This document shows, piece after piece, positions 11,101 through 22,234 of a stretch of 64,000 nucleotides of DNA. The notes beneath the pieces were generated by a model. It saw nothing but the letters and a program-made list of their open reading frames with translations, was not told the DNA's origin and made no database searches. Both the position numbers and the translations under genes were made by a program. The stretch is taken from assembly GCA_012656075.1 (NCBI GenBank), contig JAAKBF010000140.1:1-64000 (forward strand), in the 5' to 3' direction. This DNA is from Phytophthora hibernalis (Eukaryota; Oomycota; Peronosporomycetes; Peronosporales; Peronosporaceae). Position 1 is the first letter of the stretch. Each line of letters starts with the position of its first letter.

Positions 11101-12030
11101 CCTAATGCTACGCCTCTAGTTCATACATGTATTTTATGGTGTACATGTACACTCTCGGGAACATCAAATTATAGTGTTGCTCAATGTGAATACGTGCACT
11201 TGGTTGTTGTTGGTTTATCTACAAAATCGTTAACATACTTTTTGGCACTTATTATAAACTTCGAAGTATATAATACATGTAGCGCACTGAAATTCATTCA
11301 TGAGACTGATCCGCGCGTTCAGACTCTCACCGAGAGGGGTACAGTATTAATAACAACGGACTGCATCCCGCTGGTGTGTTGTGGTGTACACACGGCTCAA
11401 GCCAAGCCCCTTTCGCAGACTGCGAATCGCAGTTAACAAGCGCCGAGTACAGTACATAATCGCGGGGATTACCGAGCACGGTTGTTGAAGTGGCGAGAGA
11501 GCAGCCCGATCTTTCGTTGAGAGGCCCGATGAATAAGTTAATCAGATTAAACCCATAAATACAGTACATGTTCTAATATTTTTGCATGTATAATATGTAC
11601 AGTATGGGGCACAAGGCCCTTCGGTTCCGCAAATACAAAGTGCGTGAACTACTTCTAGGCATATCCATACCCTTTCAACGACAGATAAACGCTGCTTGCT
11701 AGCGAGCCCGTAGTAGCTGTGTGTGCTGTATCAGTCCGGTTGCTCCACTTCCCGTTGGAGCAGAGCAGCGTTATTGGGTAGATAGGCCAAATCAGCGATG
11801 CATGCACCCCAGGCGAAGAGGGTGTGAACTTCACAGTGAAGGACCGTCCTTCGATCCACGTTGCCCACAAACGAGTCGACAGCACTGTACCACACCATTA
11901 CTTAAATCTTCAACTTGTGTGCACTGTGTATGTGCGTTCTTTTCCAACTCCATCGAACCGTATTTTCCGACCGTACAATAATGCCCCCTCCCCACACACG
12001 ACACGTCTGCAGAGCTGCTCAACACACTCT

Positions 12031-12040
12031 CTCATTTACC
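12031..12040 (+). promoter_or_regulatory. initiator-like element upstream of SWEET
   Basis: CTCATTTACC, preceded by CTCT, matches the pyrimidine-flanked TCATTY oomycete initiator and lies 62-71 nt before the ATG at 12102. This spacing is typical of the short oomycete 5' leader. Motif-based assignment. Confidence 0.35.
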
Positions 12041-12101
12041 TCCTGGGAAGCAAGTAACGCAACACCAGCATCCTCTAACGTACAAGTTCCAAGCAAACAC
12101 C

Positions 12102-12788
12102 ATGGCATCCGACTCCGCATCCGAAACCACCGTCAACGTCCTCGCCACCATCGCCACGGCCTGCATCTTCCTCAGCATGATCCCTGGCATGCATGCCGTG
12201 CACAAGAAACGGAATACGTTCGGCGTCAATTTCTACCCGCTTGCAGCCATGTTCGGGCAATCCATGGGCTGGGTTGTGTACTCCTGGGCGGACGGGTCTT
12301 TCTTCCCCGTGGGTGCTGTCAACTGTCTAGGAGCCGTTCTCGGCGCCATCTTCTCGAGCGTCTACATTATGCACGAGAAGGAGTTCCGCGCGCGCTACAC
12401 CGCCTCGTTCGCGGCGACCGCGGTGCTCATCATTGCTCTCATTCTCTACCGCTTCTTGAGTAACCAGGACGACGACGACATCGCTAAGGTACTCGGCATC
12501 TTCGCTGACATCATGGCGGTCATCATGTTTGGGTCGCCGCTCATGCTCATGGGTGACGTGATCAAGTCGAAGAATTCGGAAATCATCGCCGCGCCAATGG
12601 CGTTCTCCGGTCTGTTGAACGGCGCACTCTGGACTGCGTACGGCATCATGCAGTCGGATTACTACGTGCTAGTGCCGAACGCCATCGGTGGAGTGTTGTG
12701 TTTCGTTCAGGTCGTACTTGTGCTCGTTTTCCCGCGTCAAGCGGACGACAAGAAGGCCGACCTCCTGGAGAACTCCAGTCCAGCGTAG
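12102..12788 (+). CDS. SWEET/MtN3 family sugar transporter
   Basis: A 228-aa membrane protein with seven predicted hydrophobic segments in two MtN3/saliva-type triple-helix repeats (about residues 10-95 and 125-212) joined by a linker helix near 100-118. The first repeat contains IPGMHAVHKKRNT and NFYPL. The second contains MFGSPLMLMGDVIKSKNSE and LNGALWTAYGIMQSDYYVLV, where a P-x-L-x-L/M pattern and the W-x-x-Y-G-I segment are family hallmarks, followed by PNAIGGVLCFVQ. SWEETs move mono- or disaccharides passively across the plasma membrane or an organelle membrane. ATG context is ACCATGG. The short charged C-terminal tail (QADDKKADLLENSS) is cytosolic. It is divergent from the oxidoreductase gene across about 2.1 kb. 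Confidence 0.93.
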   Translation: MASDSASETTVNVLATIATACIFLSMIPGMHAVHKKRNTFGVNFYPLAAMFGQSMGWVVYSWADGSFFPVGAVNCLGAVLGAIFSSVYIMHEKEFRARYTASFAATAVLIIALILYRFLSNQDDDDIAKVLGIFADIMAVIMFGSPLMLMGDVIKSKNSEIIAAPMAFSGLLNGALWTAYGIMQSDYYVLVPNAIGGVLCFVQVVLVLVFPRQADDKKADLLENSSPA

Positions 12789-13676
12789 ATATAGGAGACG
12801 ATCAATGCGCTGAAGCATTGCAATGGAATATACTAGCACAACATATTGTCCTTTGCATTTATTTTGCCGTCTATTTTAGACGGTTCGCTTAACCGCCACA
12901 TACAAAGTACAAGTCATTTGCGAAGTCGCCCATAGCAGCACATGTCACAGTAAGTATGAATCGGACTTAGTGTGAATTCGGCAGTCAAATTTGGGGCACT
13001 GTTTCACCGCGGGAGATTCAACCAATCGCCCAGTGCAGTTTTGAGTAGACAATACCTTTTGTGCATAAACTTTTCAATAATCTTATTTCTGGTAGGACGC
13101 TATTTTACAAATATGTTTGTCTTTGAAATCGATAGAATGTTATATAAGATCCATGTCTGATTTTTAGTCGAAATCGGTGGGTGTCCACTCTTTAATTAGA
13201 TGAAGGTGTAGCCAAATGATACCTCTTCTTTGTCAGATCAAGTTACTTTACCCTTAATATATAATAACCGGCTGACAATAAAAACACCCAGATGAATGTC
13301 GACCGTAGCGGCCACGGGTAACATCAAACCCACCCATCCACTGAATGTTGCTTGAAGGAAATGGGTTAAATAAAGATTATCAGCTATAAGTTTCAAAACC
13401 CAGTAGGTTAAAATCTTTGTCACTTCGTCGATGCGCACTGTGCGTATGTAAAATCTGACAACCCCGAGCGTTGGCTGCTTTGTTACGACCAGCCTCGTAC
13501 TTGTGATAGGAATACGCCTTCTTGTTTGGGGCACGCAGTTTTCCACCAGTGAGAGAACATCTACATTTTCATACAAGACAACCAAAATGTACGAAAACGA
13601 AGACACTGGTTAGTGTTCGACAAAAAGACTACTTCATCAGGGGGATGTGTTGTATATTGTGTACTTCTACTGGGCG
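12789..13676. other. no recognised gene
   Basis: AT-rich. A minus-strand frame at 13238-13606 (122 aa, hydrophobic) is the only long one and has no recognisable domain. About 13019-13050 shares a ~32-bp motif (AACCAATCGCCC...GTTTTGAGTAGA) with 40457-40488, possibly a common repeat end. Confidence 0.4.
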
Positions 13677-13877
13677 TGCATGGTGGAAGTAACTTTACGC
13701 GGTTGGGTGAGGGTTCGGACTCGTAAGACTCCGCGCCACACTTACCACAACCGTCGCTGAGTACCAGTCATCGCATCGGTTGGATAGCAGAGCAAGAAGG
13801 CGAGGACTGCCGGCATGCGCTTCCAGTCTGCTCATTCTACCTTTGGTCATCGACTCAACAAGTCTAGAAGAACCTAT
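13677..13877 (+). repeat. split direct repeat A1
   Basis: About 200 bp from GTGCATGGTGGAAGTAAC to TCTAGAAGAACCTAT. Nearly identical to A2 at 19101-19304, with one small indel and scattered substitutions. Confidence 0.9.
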
Positions 13878-13904
13878 TCCGTGCTTCCTGCTCTCCCCTT
13901 CGCC

Positions 13905-16210
13905 ATGGTTCGCCGCGCTGCTCTTCAAGTCGACGGTTACCTTTTCCTGCTGCCTGAGCACGTTGGAGGCCTCACGGAGTATCCGTTCTACGCGAAAGTT
14001 ACGGCCCTCACGACTGACATGGCCACGGTCTAGTCCATCGATTTGGACGATCCAGTCACGTGTAACGTTAACGTTGCGACGGCTCGTGCGCTAACAGCCT
14101 CCAAAGCCGAAGCCACTCGCAGTCGACAGCGCCAGCTTCTTCGTCAAGCGACGTGGACGGAATCTGCCTCGCGCTTCTGGCACGGTCAAGTGGCTGACAT
14201 GGACGGCCCTCCAGCTGGACGATCGCGTGGTCTCGTCGAGCCATATCGCCTCACTCCTGTTGCGCCAGTGGTGGCGCTGCTGCTCATGGGTGTTCCGCTG
14301 CACGCGTCCATGACTCGTGAGAGTCTTATTGACATGCAAACTACAATCCTGAATCGGATTCTGGACGGAAGTGATGGCACACCGGCGTCAAACACCATCC
14401 CAGCAATCCTGGACGGATTGGTCGATCCATCGGACATGCCTGATGGACAATCAACCCGGCACTGGGTTGATCCACGCACCGGCGAGTCGTGCCGCTTTCA
14501 GCTCCAACATGCCGTCGATTACGCCTTTGTCGTAGACGACAACCAACAATCACCGGTCTCTCAGCGTCTGGCCGTCGGACCATCCTTTTGTCGTGCACCG
14601 GACACCAGAGGAGGAGGCACAGCAAGGACGGGCATTGCTCTCGAGCCCTCCATGTCATCTGCTCCGAGCGCAGACTCGGTTGAACAAGCAAAGAGCATTA
14701 TTTTCCTGTCGCTCAAGAGCTACCTCGGAGTTCGGGTCAGCTGCAGCCGTCTGGGAAATCGACTACGCGCCACGCTTCAACTGCTGTGCCTACAATGGAG
14801 GGTCCCCATCACTCGAGTCCATCCGCACCGACCGGCGTCTTTTCCAACCTCGCTGCGGCAGCAGGAGGGTATGGCACCAGTCAACCGACCAGCCAGTCAG
14901 CCTCTCTGGACGCCCGTATCATTGCAATCTCCTCAGTCAACCGGAGCTACTCGCTCGTTTCGTCCAAGTTATTTCCAGCACCAAGTCCTCCGGTTCAACG
15001 CCCACAGCCCCGGCAGTCGAACCAGTTCGTCGACAGTCCAAATACGCTTTCGCACCTACCGCTGTTCAAGTCGCTGTCCACGAAGGTATCACTGCCCGGT
15101 AAGACCCCGCCATATTTGTGGAAACTGTTGTGTATGCAGCTGCCGTGCGGTTCCAACCTCACCCGGGGTGATCATTCGCCTTTACGACTTCCAATTTGGC
15201 GTGTTCGGGCTCTCGATTCTTTACTTCGTTCCATTCGGAGTTCAACAGCGAATGGCGTGGTTGAACACTGGAGGTGAAACATGCAGAATTTCCCGGGGTG
15301 GCGGCTCCGAAGCCTCCTTAAGCGTCATCGATGGGTTCTCTTGTCGACGCTGCCCGTATGCTCTGTCGTACGGCCAGGAATTCTTTACGCAACCTGTACG
15401 CGACGTGCTGGAAACTTAACTCAATTTTCTGTAACAACTCGATGGTTGGCACTCGTGGTCAACGCCTGACCTGCCTCACCTCGTGTTTTGGGTCAACTCG
15501 GTGTTGGAGCAGTGTCGCTCCTTGGTGCACTCCAGCGACGGTAATATTCACGCGGCGAGCATCCAGACTACCACACGTCTGTCTCTCAACGACGGTGAGC
15601 TGCAAAACGCGATGCACGCGTTGTCGCGCCGGTTGTCTCAAGCTCTGCTTAGCCACGGTCCTCAGTCAGATCGATCGTCTTTCCGACCGGCAAACCGCGA
15701 ACGAAGTAATCAACGTCAGCCACACATACCGGCAACCATTCAGACCTGATTCCGACGCACAATGGCCTCCCGGTGTGCCTTCGATATCTGTCAGCGATGG
15801 GCTGCCCATCTGGGTCCTCCAACAGGTGTGTGTACGGCGCTCGAGCGCACGCAGTTCCCGTCTCTCTCAATGCACGCGTCAAAGGCCACATCATTCAGCG
15901 GGTGGGAGGTCTCAGCGAGCGATTTTCACATCTCTGAAGCCGCCTTAGCAGTCCCCGGCCTCCGCTGCTTGAGCAGAGATCAAGAGGCAGAAGCAGCGTC
16001 GGACTGCTTCCTGTACCAAGCCTCCAGTCATTCGTCAACCTCCAAGATGTACAGCAAGTCGATCGCCTCACGCCGCCCGCTGGGGTATACCTTTCATTAC
16101 AACTGCGACGCCACCAGGTATCCAACGCAGCGGCGTGGCATCGTACCATTGGAATTTCTCCAACCCCCACTGATCTCTTCTGCGCTGGTGACGGGGCCAA
16201 TGAGCAGCGG
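13905..16210 (+). pseudogene. DIRS element ORF1 (gag-like), fragmented
   Basis: Starts plausibly at ATG 13905 and runs through several registers (about 13905-14030, 14043-14700, 14750-15100, 15483-15750 and others). A coherent stretch near 15483-15700 reads VLEQCRSLVHSSDGNIHAAS, which looks like a structural, helix-rich protein. There is no enzymatic motif. Identity as ORF1 rests on its position before the reverse transcriptase. At least four frame changes are needed. Confidence 0.6.
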
Positions 16211-16249
16211 GCTGCCTCATTGTACGCGTCGAAATATTATATTCCCTTA

Positions 16250-17907
16250 GCTGATCATTTTATTTTTACTTTTTTATTTTATCTGGTACGTCAGCGTCGA
16301 GGCGAGGTGACCGGAGACACCCGACCTAACAAAGGTCTTGACCCTGGCCGTCTGGAACGAGTACTTCACGGGTACCCCATGTGGAAGAATTGGTCAACAT
16401 TGCTCGCTACGGTATCCGACCCATGTGGCATTTGGATCTCCCTCCACAAGTCCGCACGCCTCTACAAGACAGCCCTCCAGAAAAGTATCCGCCAAGGTCA
16501 AGCCCGAGGAACGTACTTGGTGGTCGACATCTCACTACTCCAAGAATGGAAGCATATCCAATGCAGTCCGTTCGGCGCTGTGGAGAAGAAGGGTACAGAC
16601 CCAATGGTTGAAGTCCGTCCAGTTCACGACCTCTCATTCCCAGATTCAGCATCTACAAACGAGTACTTCAACACTGCTTGTCTTCCTGACATCGCCTACA
16701 CCAGCGCTGTTGCCATCGCGCGGCGATTCGAGGATCTCAGCGCGTTCCAACCTGGTGTCGTGATCAAAATCCTTAAAAGGGACGTCAAAACCGCATATCG
16801 TCACCTCATGCTGAATGCTGCGCATGTGTGCTGGATGGGTGCCACATTCCATGAACAAGACGCGCTCGTGATCGACTTAGCAGCGCCGTTCGGATGGTCA
16901 GGCTCACCTGCCTTCTACAGCGCGTTTGGAAAAGCTATTACCTGGCTGGTCAGCAGCAATTCACCGTCGACGATCTCCGAAAGTACCGACACTGAAGCCT
17001 TCTTTGGATACGAATGGGTAGATATGATCACATCCTTGTCGAACCTGATCGCGACTCTCGCCTCGAACTAGCTGAAGCAACCTTGAGGCTGAGTATGATG
17101 GCAGTTCTCGGCCCCGACAGCATCAACGACTCCAAATTCTCGGCATGGTCTACAGAGCAGTACGCCCATGGGATCATCTGGAATACCCTCGATCGCACGG
17201 TTTCAATGCCATCCGATAAGATACAAAAGACCTCGACCGGGTTTCAGAGTTGCTGGTCTCTGAAAAGGCCAGTAAGCAGCAGCTCCAGAAACTCCTCGGC
17301 AGTCTCAGGCATATCACGATGTGTCTCCGTGCGGCGAAGCCTTTCTTTCAACAGCTCCAAGTGGCATGCAATCGCCAACGACCGTTCCAGCTCACCAGAC
17401 TATCCTCATCAATGCATCGCGACTTACAGTGGTTTCATCACATTCTCTCGGACGGACACCTCGAGGAAATGCCGCTTCGATTCCTCGGAGATCTTCCTGC
17501 ACCGACTATTAACCTCTACATGGACGCTTCGAACTCCGGTCTTGCTGTACTTCATCCGGCACGAGATGAGTTTATCCAATTACGCTTCGACACGGAGGAG
17601 CTTAGTCTCATCCAGGACGCAGCGACAACCGGTTTCTCCATCAATATTTCTGCATGGCTCTTGCTGCCAGGTGCTGGGGTTGCAACTCCTGCAAGACTTC
17701 AGTTACCCCCACGTCGTCTGTTGGAGTGACAACATTTCCGCGGTGTCGTGGATCAACCGGCTTCACTCGAAAACACCTTTGGTCAAGAAATTAATCGTGC
17801 GCTTGGACTTGCCGAAGCTGTCTACAAGACTCGTTTGTCCACCAGACATCTCCCGGGAAACCAACCGCATGGCAGATGCGGGTTCAAGAGCATCTACAAA
17901 TCCATAG
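16250..17907 (+). pseudogene. DIRS reverse transcriptase-RNase H, frameshifted
   Basis: The RT palm begins near 16355 (HGYPMWKNW). It includes SPFGAVEKKG, VRPVHDLSFP (the primer-grip-proximal block) and RDVKTAYRHLML, and the catalytic box reads YEWVDD at about 17010-17030, where an indel splits it across two frames. RNase H follows in further frames: MDASNSGLAVLHP (about 17520) and WSDNISAVSWIN (about 17727), supplying catalytic acidic residues. Frame changes occur near 17020, 17245 and 17720. The enzyme would copy the element's RNA into cDNA; this copy is dead. Confidence 0.85.
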
Positions 17908-17989
17908 TCACACTTGTGATCTGCGCTGTCTTCGTCTTGGCAACAGGTACAAGTGCCCGGGCACTGAAGGAAACTCTACAAGACATTCT

Positions 17990-19073
17990 CAGAGAACTGC
18001 ATTCCAACTCACTGGTCAAGTCGTCAAGGAAGCGGTACGAGAGTTCCTGGAAGCAGTGGTGCAGGTGGTGCAACGACATGAAGTACAGCCCATGGCTTCC
18101 CAACGACTCAGCAATTGCATCAAGACAGATCGTTCTATTTGCCGTGTACTGTCACCGTTACGGCCGCGGCTCCACCACCGTCAGAGGAAATTCACTACAG
18201 ACCATCCAGTCCAAGATCAGCGCAGTGGTGTGGTATCATCGATTGGAACTCGGGTTCAACATCTGGCTCCTTCTCCACCACGCCATGGCAATCAAAGGAA
18301 TCCATCGCCTCCAGCCCTCCTCTACCAAAACAGCCAATCACGCTGTCCACCCTTCGCTCCCTCCACCGGAGCCTCAATTTCAAGTCGGCCCATGACCGTG
18401 TCCTCTGGGGGCTACGATCATGGGCTTCTTCTTTCTCTTGAGACGCAGTGAGTATCTGTGTGACGGCATGTAACAGTACCAGTTCGCTATCCGCCGATCG
18501 GACGTCAGCTTCTACGATCAAGACGGAAGACACTGGGCCATCAAGCAAAATGTCCATCGAGTCGAGCCCAATTTTCGCGGGGGCAAGAATGATCAAGCAG
18601 GTGTTGGTGTGTCGAGATCCCTGGCAGCATCGGCTCTCTCTTGGTGCTGTCCGGTCCGTGTCATCTGGTTTCTCGTTGAGCACCATTGCACCGTAACCCA
18701 AGATCCCGACGAGTTATTGTGCAAGGTGCGCGAAGGTCAAGTTCTTCAAGTCCGAGAAGTCAACCAGCGCATCAAGACGACGGCCAGTTCCGCTGGCCAA
18801 GCGTCATCGCGATACTCGACACATTCTCTTCGAATTGGCGGTGCAACCTCTCTCTTCACGGCGGGTATCGATAGCCTCACGATCAGGTTGTTCGGGCGTT
18901 GGGGGTCAACTGCCTTCGAACGGTACACGATCATATGGATGACCAAGTCACAAGATCAATGGCAAGAGAAATGGAATGGTTCAGTCAAGCCCCAACGCTA
19001 TTCAGCAGCGCCACTATCAACGGGGGGCTCGCCTCGCCCGTGCAGGAGGCAGTGTCAATACATCAAGCTTTGA
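17990..19073 (+). pseudogene. DIRS tyrosine recombinase, frameshifted
   Basis: An N-terminal SAM-like core-binding region starts near 18013 (SSRKRYESSWKQWCRWCND). The catalytic domain ends with THSLRIGGATSLFTAGID at about 18818-18871 (the H-x-x-R box) and FGRWGSTAFERYT near 18889-18930, with a tyrosine in the nucleophile position. These are hallmarks of the DIRS recombinases that integrate circular cDNA. The middle part (18400-18610) is broken by frame changes, so the first catalytic arginine cannot be placed with confidence. Confidence 0.85.
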
Positions 19074-19385
19074 GCCTCACAACTGAGTGAAATGTGTATC
19101 GTGCCTGGTGGAAGTAACGTTTTACGCGGTTGGGTGAGGGTTCGGACTCGTAAGTCTCCGCGCCACACTTACCACAACCGTCGCTGAGCACCAGTCATCG
19201 CATCGGTTGGATAGCAGAGCAAGAAGGTGAGGACTGCCGGCGCGCGCCCTCAGTCTGCTCATTCTACCTTTGGTCATCGACCCAACAAGTCTAGAAGAAC
19301 CTATGATTAAGTTAACCCTCCTCGCCTCGCCCGTGCAGGAGGCAGTGTCAATACATCAAGCTTTGAGCCCCACAACTGAGCGAAA
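19028..19385 (+). repeat. split direct repeats B1-A2-B2
   Basis: B1 (19028-19092) and B2 (19321-19385) both begin CTCGCCTCGCCCGTGCAGG and run about 65 bp with two or three substitutions. A2 (19101-19304) between them repeats A1. Only 8 bp separate B1 from A2 and 16 bp separate A2 from B2. Confidence 0.9.
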
Positions 19386-19520
19386 AACTGTACTGAGTAT
19401 GGAAATTGCGTCCCCAACGCAATACAGAGCTCTTTGCCGGGGAACTCTGCAGCTGGAATACAACCCAGAGCTACTCCGTGTAAAACACGGCGATAGTTAT
19501 GTACTACTACAGTACTACTA

Positions 19521-21245
19521 CCGTAAATCACGGGGATCATGTAACGCCGTAAAAAGTCCTTTTCGTTTGTGTAAAAACTCATAAAAACAAAATCGCCGTC
19601 AACATGTGGGGGTGCTGCATAGCCATCCATTACGTCAGATGACAGCAAACAGGAAGTTCAGCACCGAAAATGCTGACAAACTACGTGCCCTAGGGCGCAT
19701 TGATCGCGGCGAAGCAATCAACGCCGTCGCGCACTCCTGTGGGGTCACATGTGTGACAATATGGCGCTGGAGGCGGCAACAGGCGGCTCTACAAGCTGTA
19801 AAACCGAAGTCAGTGTTCTTAGGGACAAAGGTTCAGGTGGCCGCAGTTCCAGCAGGCATCGAGAAACGGTACGTTTCGCATGTGCTTTCTTTTGGTGCTA
19901 AATATTTGCCTAATTTGTATTGCGTTCGTATTAATTGGCTGGATTAGGCACACGCGGGGAGCTAAGTACTTTTGCATCACAACGGAGTGCCTTCGCTACG
20001 CCCTCGCAAACTTTGATCCAGAGTATGTGGAGTCAAAAAGTCGCGATGCCGTAAAAATGTACATTTTCCGTTTTCTACGTCGCAATCGACTAACATACAG
20101 ACGGATCACACACCGCGGCCGTGACGCGCGGCCAGATATGCAGGTATATATTATCGGCCATTGGTGTTCTAATATTCGTTTACTAACGCTATAATAGATA
20201 GTTGCCGATCGCTTCTCTAAATCGATGCTCCATCATATTGAAAGCAACGCTTTCTTTCCTCTTGGAAAGCTTGACAGATATGACTACGTTTTCAACATGG
20301 ACCAGACGTCAGTGTGCGTAGATATGACTCCGCACAGCACGATCGAGTTTGTTGATGCGCGCACGGTTGATGTTATTTAATATGTGATTAATGCTCGTCA
20401 TTTTACTAATTGATTAATTTGTTCAATTGACTAACCTTTCCGTTACGTCTTTCTATATAATAGCCACGACGCCGGACTCCTTTCGCGCCTCTGTGTTTTT
20501 GTGTGCATCGGTTACTGGTCGCAAGCTGCGGCCAATGATCGTGTTCGCCGAGACGCCAGATGCTATTGTCCACGAGGAGCTGAGGGAGGACAAGCGTTTC
20601 GACTGGGATAAAGGCTACTACACGGGTCAGTCCAAGGCATACTGTGAGCAGAAGGTCATGAAGGAGTGGATTGACAGGGTTTGGGCGCCTGAGATCCAGG
20701 GACCAAGCGTCTTGGTCCTCGACAGCCTCAAGACGCACAAAATGGAGTGCATTCGTACGCGTTTAGTGGCACATGCGCACACGAGTGTGGTATACGTGTC
20801 GCCTGGGGTGACTGGGCTGGCACAGCCCATGGACATTGCTGTTATGAAGCCCTTTAAGGATAGAATCAGGGATATCTACGTGAAGTTTTCATTGAAAACG
20901 GTGCGTTTACGAACGCGGCTCAGAAACGGCGAGATATTGCGGCCTCTGTTCTGCAAGCGTGAGACCAGTTCAAAGAGGAATCGATCCGCAACGGCTTTCT
21001 CAAAGCAGGTCTTATTGCGACGGGCCCACGCAATGCAGAAGATGTCTTCGCAACACCGATGCCCGCTAGTGAAGGAGCAGTCGAGGAGTCTTAAAAAATG
21101 AAGTGCATTCGGATGTTGGATGTTGGTTGCAAGAGGGGTGTCATTTTATCTATTCAGTCGTGGTAACGTAAAAAGGTCAGTCCCTCAGACTTTTTACATG
21201 GGGTGCCTGGATTACCGTGTGTTACATGATCCCCGTGATTTACGG
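19521..21245 (+). mobile_element. pogo-like (Tc1/mariner superfamily) DNA transposon
   Basis: 1725 bp with terminal inverted repeats starting CCGTAAATCACGGGGATCAT on both sides (19521 onward and, reversed, to 21245) and a TA on each side as target duplication (19519-19520, 21246-21247). It encodes an intron-containing DDE transposase. It sits 135 bp downstream of the DIRS element. Confidence 0.88.
19639..21094 (+). pseudogene. pogo-like transposase with introns, mutated
   Basis: From ATG 19639 a helix-turn-helix region (GEAINAVAHSCGVTCVTIWRW) is followed by a 79-bp GTACGT...TTAG intron (19869-19947), a second DNA-binding region (YALANFDPEYVES...KMYIFRFLRRN), a 54-bp intron (20144-20197), and the DDE domain starting FNMDQTSV (first Asp near 20298). 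A third intron ends at 20463. The catalytic block VLVLDSLKTHK (20711-20743) holds the second Asp, and PGVTGLAQPMDIAVMKPFK precedes the C-terminus. A frameshift near 20888 and an in-frame TGA near 20969 make this copy defective. Pogo/Tigger/Jerky-like enzymes cut and paste at TA. Confidence 0.82.
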
Positions 21246-21653
21246 TACAGTACTAACAGTACTGTACTATCCTGCGCAAATGCGTATCATACGCAGGCTT
21301 GAGGAGCATTGGCTTTTTACTCATTCATATTAATGATATGATATTTTCTTTCGCTTTTCAATATCGATTTTTATTTTTATAAACGTTGATAAAGAGCCTC
21401 AGTAAATATCATAGTACTATATCATCGATATGTATCAGTGATAAAACCAGCTTGGCCATTTTTGTATTAAAAAGGTTTCTACAGCGACCTAGTTTCATAC
21501 ATCAATGCAAGAAGAGCGCGCTACCGCGGTTTTGCGTCCCCAAATAGCTCTGGCTCTGGCAATTGTCAGCACTAGCCCACATCTAGCTGGTTATGAAGTG
21601 CCATCAATCAAGGTTTTTATCAGGGCTATTTTCGTAATAATTCGATGTATCTG
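21246..21653. other. no feature seen
   Basis: AT-rich sequence between the pogo element and the satellite fragment; no reading frame or repeat end recognised. Confidence 0.4.
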
Positions 21654-21940
21654 CACGAGAGGGGATGGTACCTCTGATACATAGAGAGCAACTAATTCAG
21701 CACGTAAACGAATCAATCTAAAAATGGGTAAAACCAATCGATAAGACTAGCAGACATCACATGTATGGTGGGTCTCAACCTTTTGGCCTTTCATTTTAGT
21801 TCCGCATCGCTGAGGGGTCCTATTTACAAATCGTGATAAGTACGTCTATCTTGGGACCCAAATCGGAGTGGCATGCTCCACTTGCCAGCCAGTGACACCA
21901 ACGGTGGGATGATGGCATCAACGATAAAGATATACCACTC
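21654..21940 (-). repeat. stray inverted copy of the subtelomeric satellite
   Basis: The reverse complement of part of the ~1.28-kb satellite that fills 58.3-64.0 kb (compare 60637-60920). It runs from CACGAGAGGGGATGGTACC to GATATACCACTCAT with only a few substitutions, about 287 bp. Its right edge is the TTAA of the MITE beginning at 21946. Confidence 0.93.
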
Positions 21941-21945
21941 ATTAA

Positions 21946-22230
21946 TCCTATTGCCGTTGGTACCCCTAAAACCCTGCAATATGCTTGGTTTTATTAATAT
22001 TAACGAATCATAATGACAGAATTCAATTTTTGACTAATCATACCATTTTCGTTAAACTAAGCAATATGCTTGGTTTAACTACAATTATTGCAATAGGTAT
22101 TGTAAAACCACGCATAATGATAGTATTATGCTGCGGGGTGCGGGTTAAAACCAAGCATTTATGCATGTTTACCATTTTACTATTGAAATTTGGTACACAA
22201 ATTTCAAGTATAATGTTGGCCGCAATAGGG
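21946..22230. mobile_element. piggyBac-like MITE (TTAA target), copy 1
   Basis: 285 bp flanked by TTAA on both sides (21942-21945 and 22231-22234). Inverted ends are TCCTATTGCCG on the left (one-base departure from CCC) and CGCAATAGGG on the right. Internal inverted motifs ATGCTTGGTTT/AAACCAAGCAT. It has no transposase. The sibling copy is at 27151-27456. TTAA duplication plus CCC...GGG ends is the piggyBac signature. Confidence 0.8.
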
Positions 22231-22234
22231 TTAA

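Larger units (their letters stand above)
8724..12788. repeat. right arm of ~4.06-kb inverted duplication
   Basis: Mirror of 3318-7373 with the symmetry centre near 8050. This arm keeps both genes open, so it is either the better-conserved or the better-sequenced copy. Confidence 0.95.
13677..19385 (+). mobile_element. DIRS-group (PAT/Ngaro-type) tyrosine-recombinase retrotransposon, inactive
   Basis: A 5.7-kb element with gag-like, reverse transcriptase-RNase H and tyrosine-recombinase regions in that order on the plus strand, and no integrase. Its ends form split direct repeats: A1 at 13677-13877, then the coding part, then B1 19028-19092, A2 19101-19304 and B2 19321-19385. This arrangement is known for PAT and Ngaro elements and allows a circular intermediate to be integrated by the recombinase without target duplication. 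Every coding region has several frameshifts, so this copy cannot be autonomous. Gene order and repeats are otherwise complete. Confidence 0.88.

Noticed and set aside
13238..13606. Secreted effector candidate (122-aa hydrophobic minus-strand frame)
   Set aside because: No convincing signal peptide plus RXLR-EER or LFLAK-type motif; the hydrophobic stretches are internal. I found no effector gene I could support in this window.
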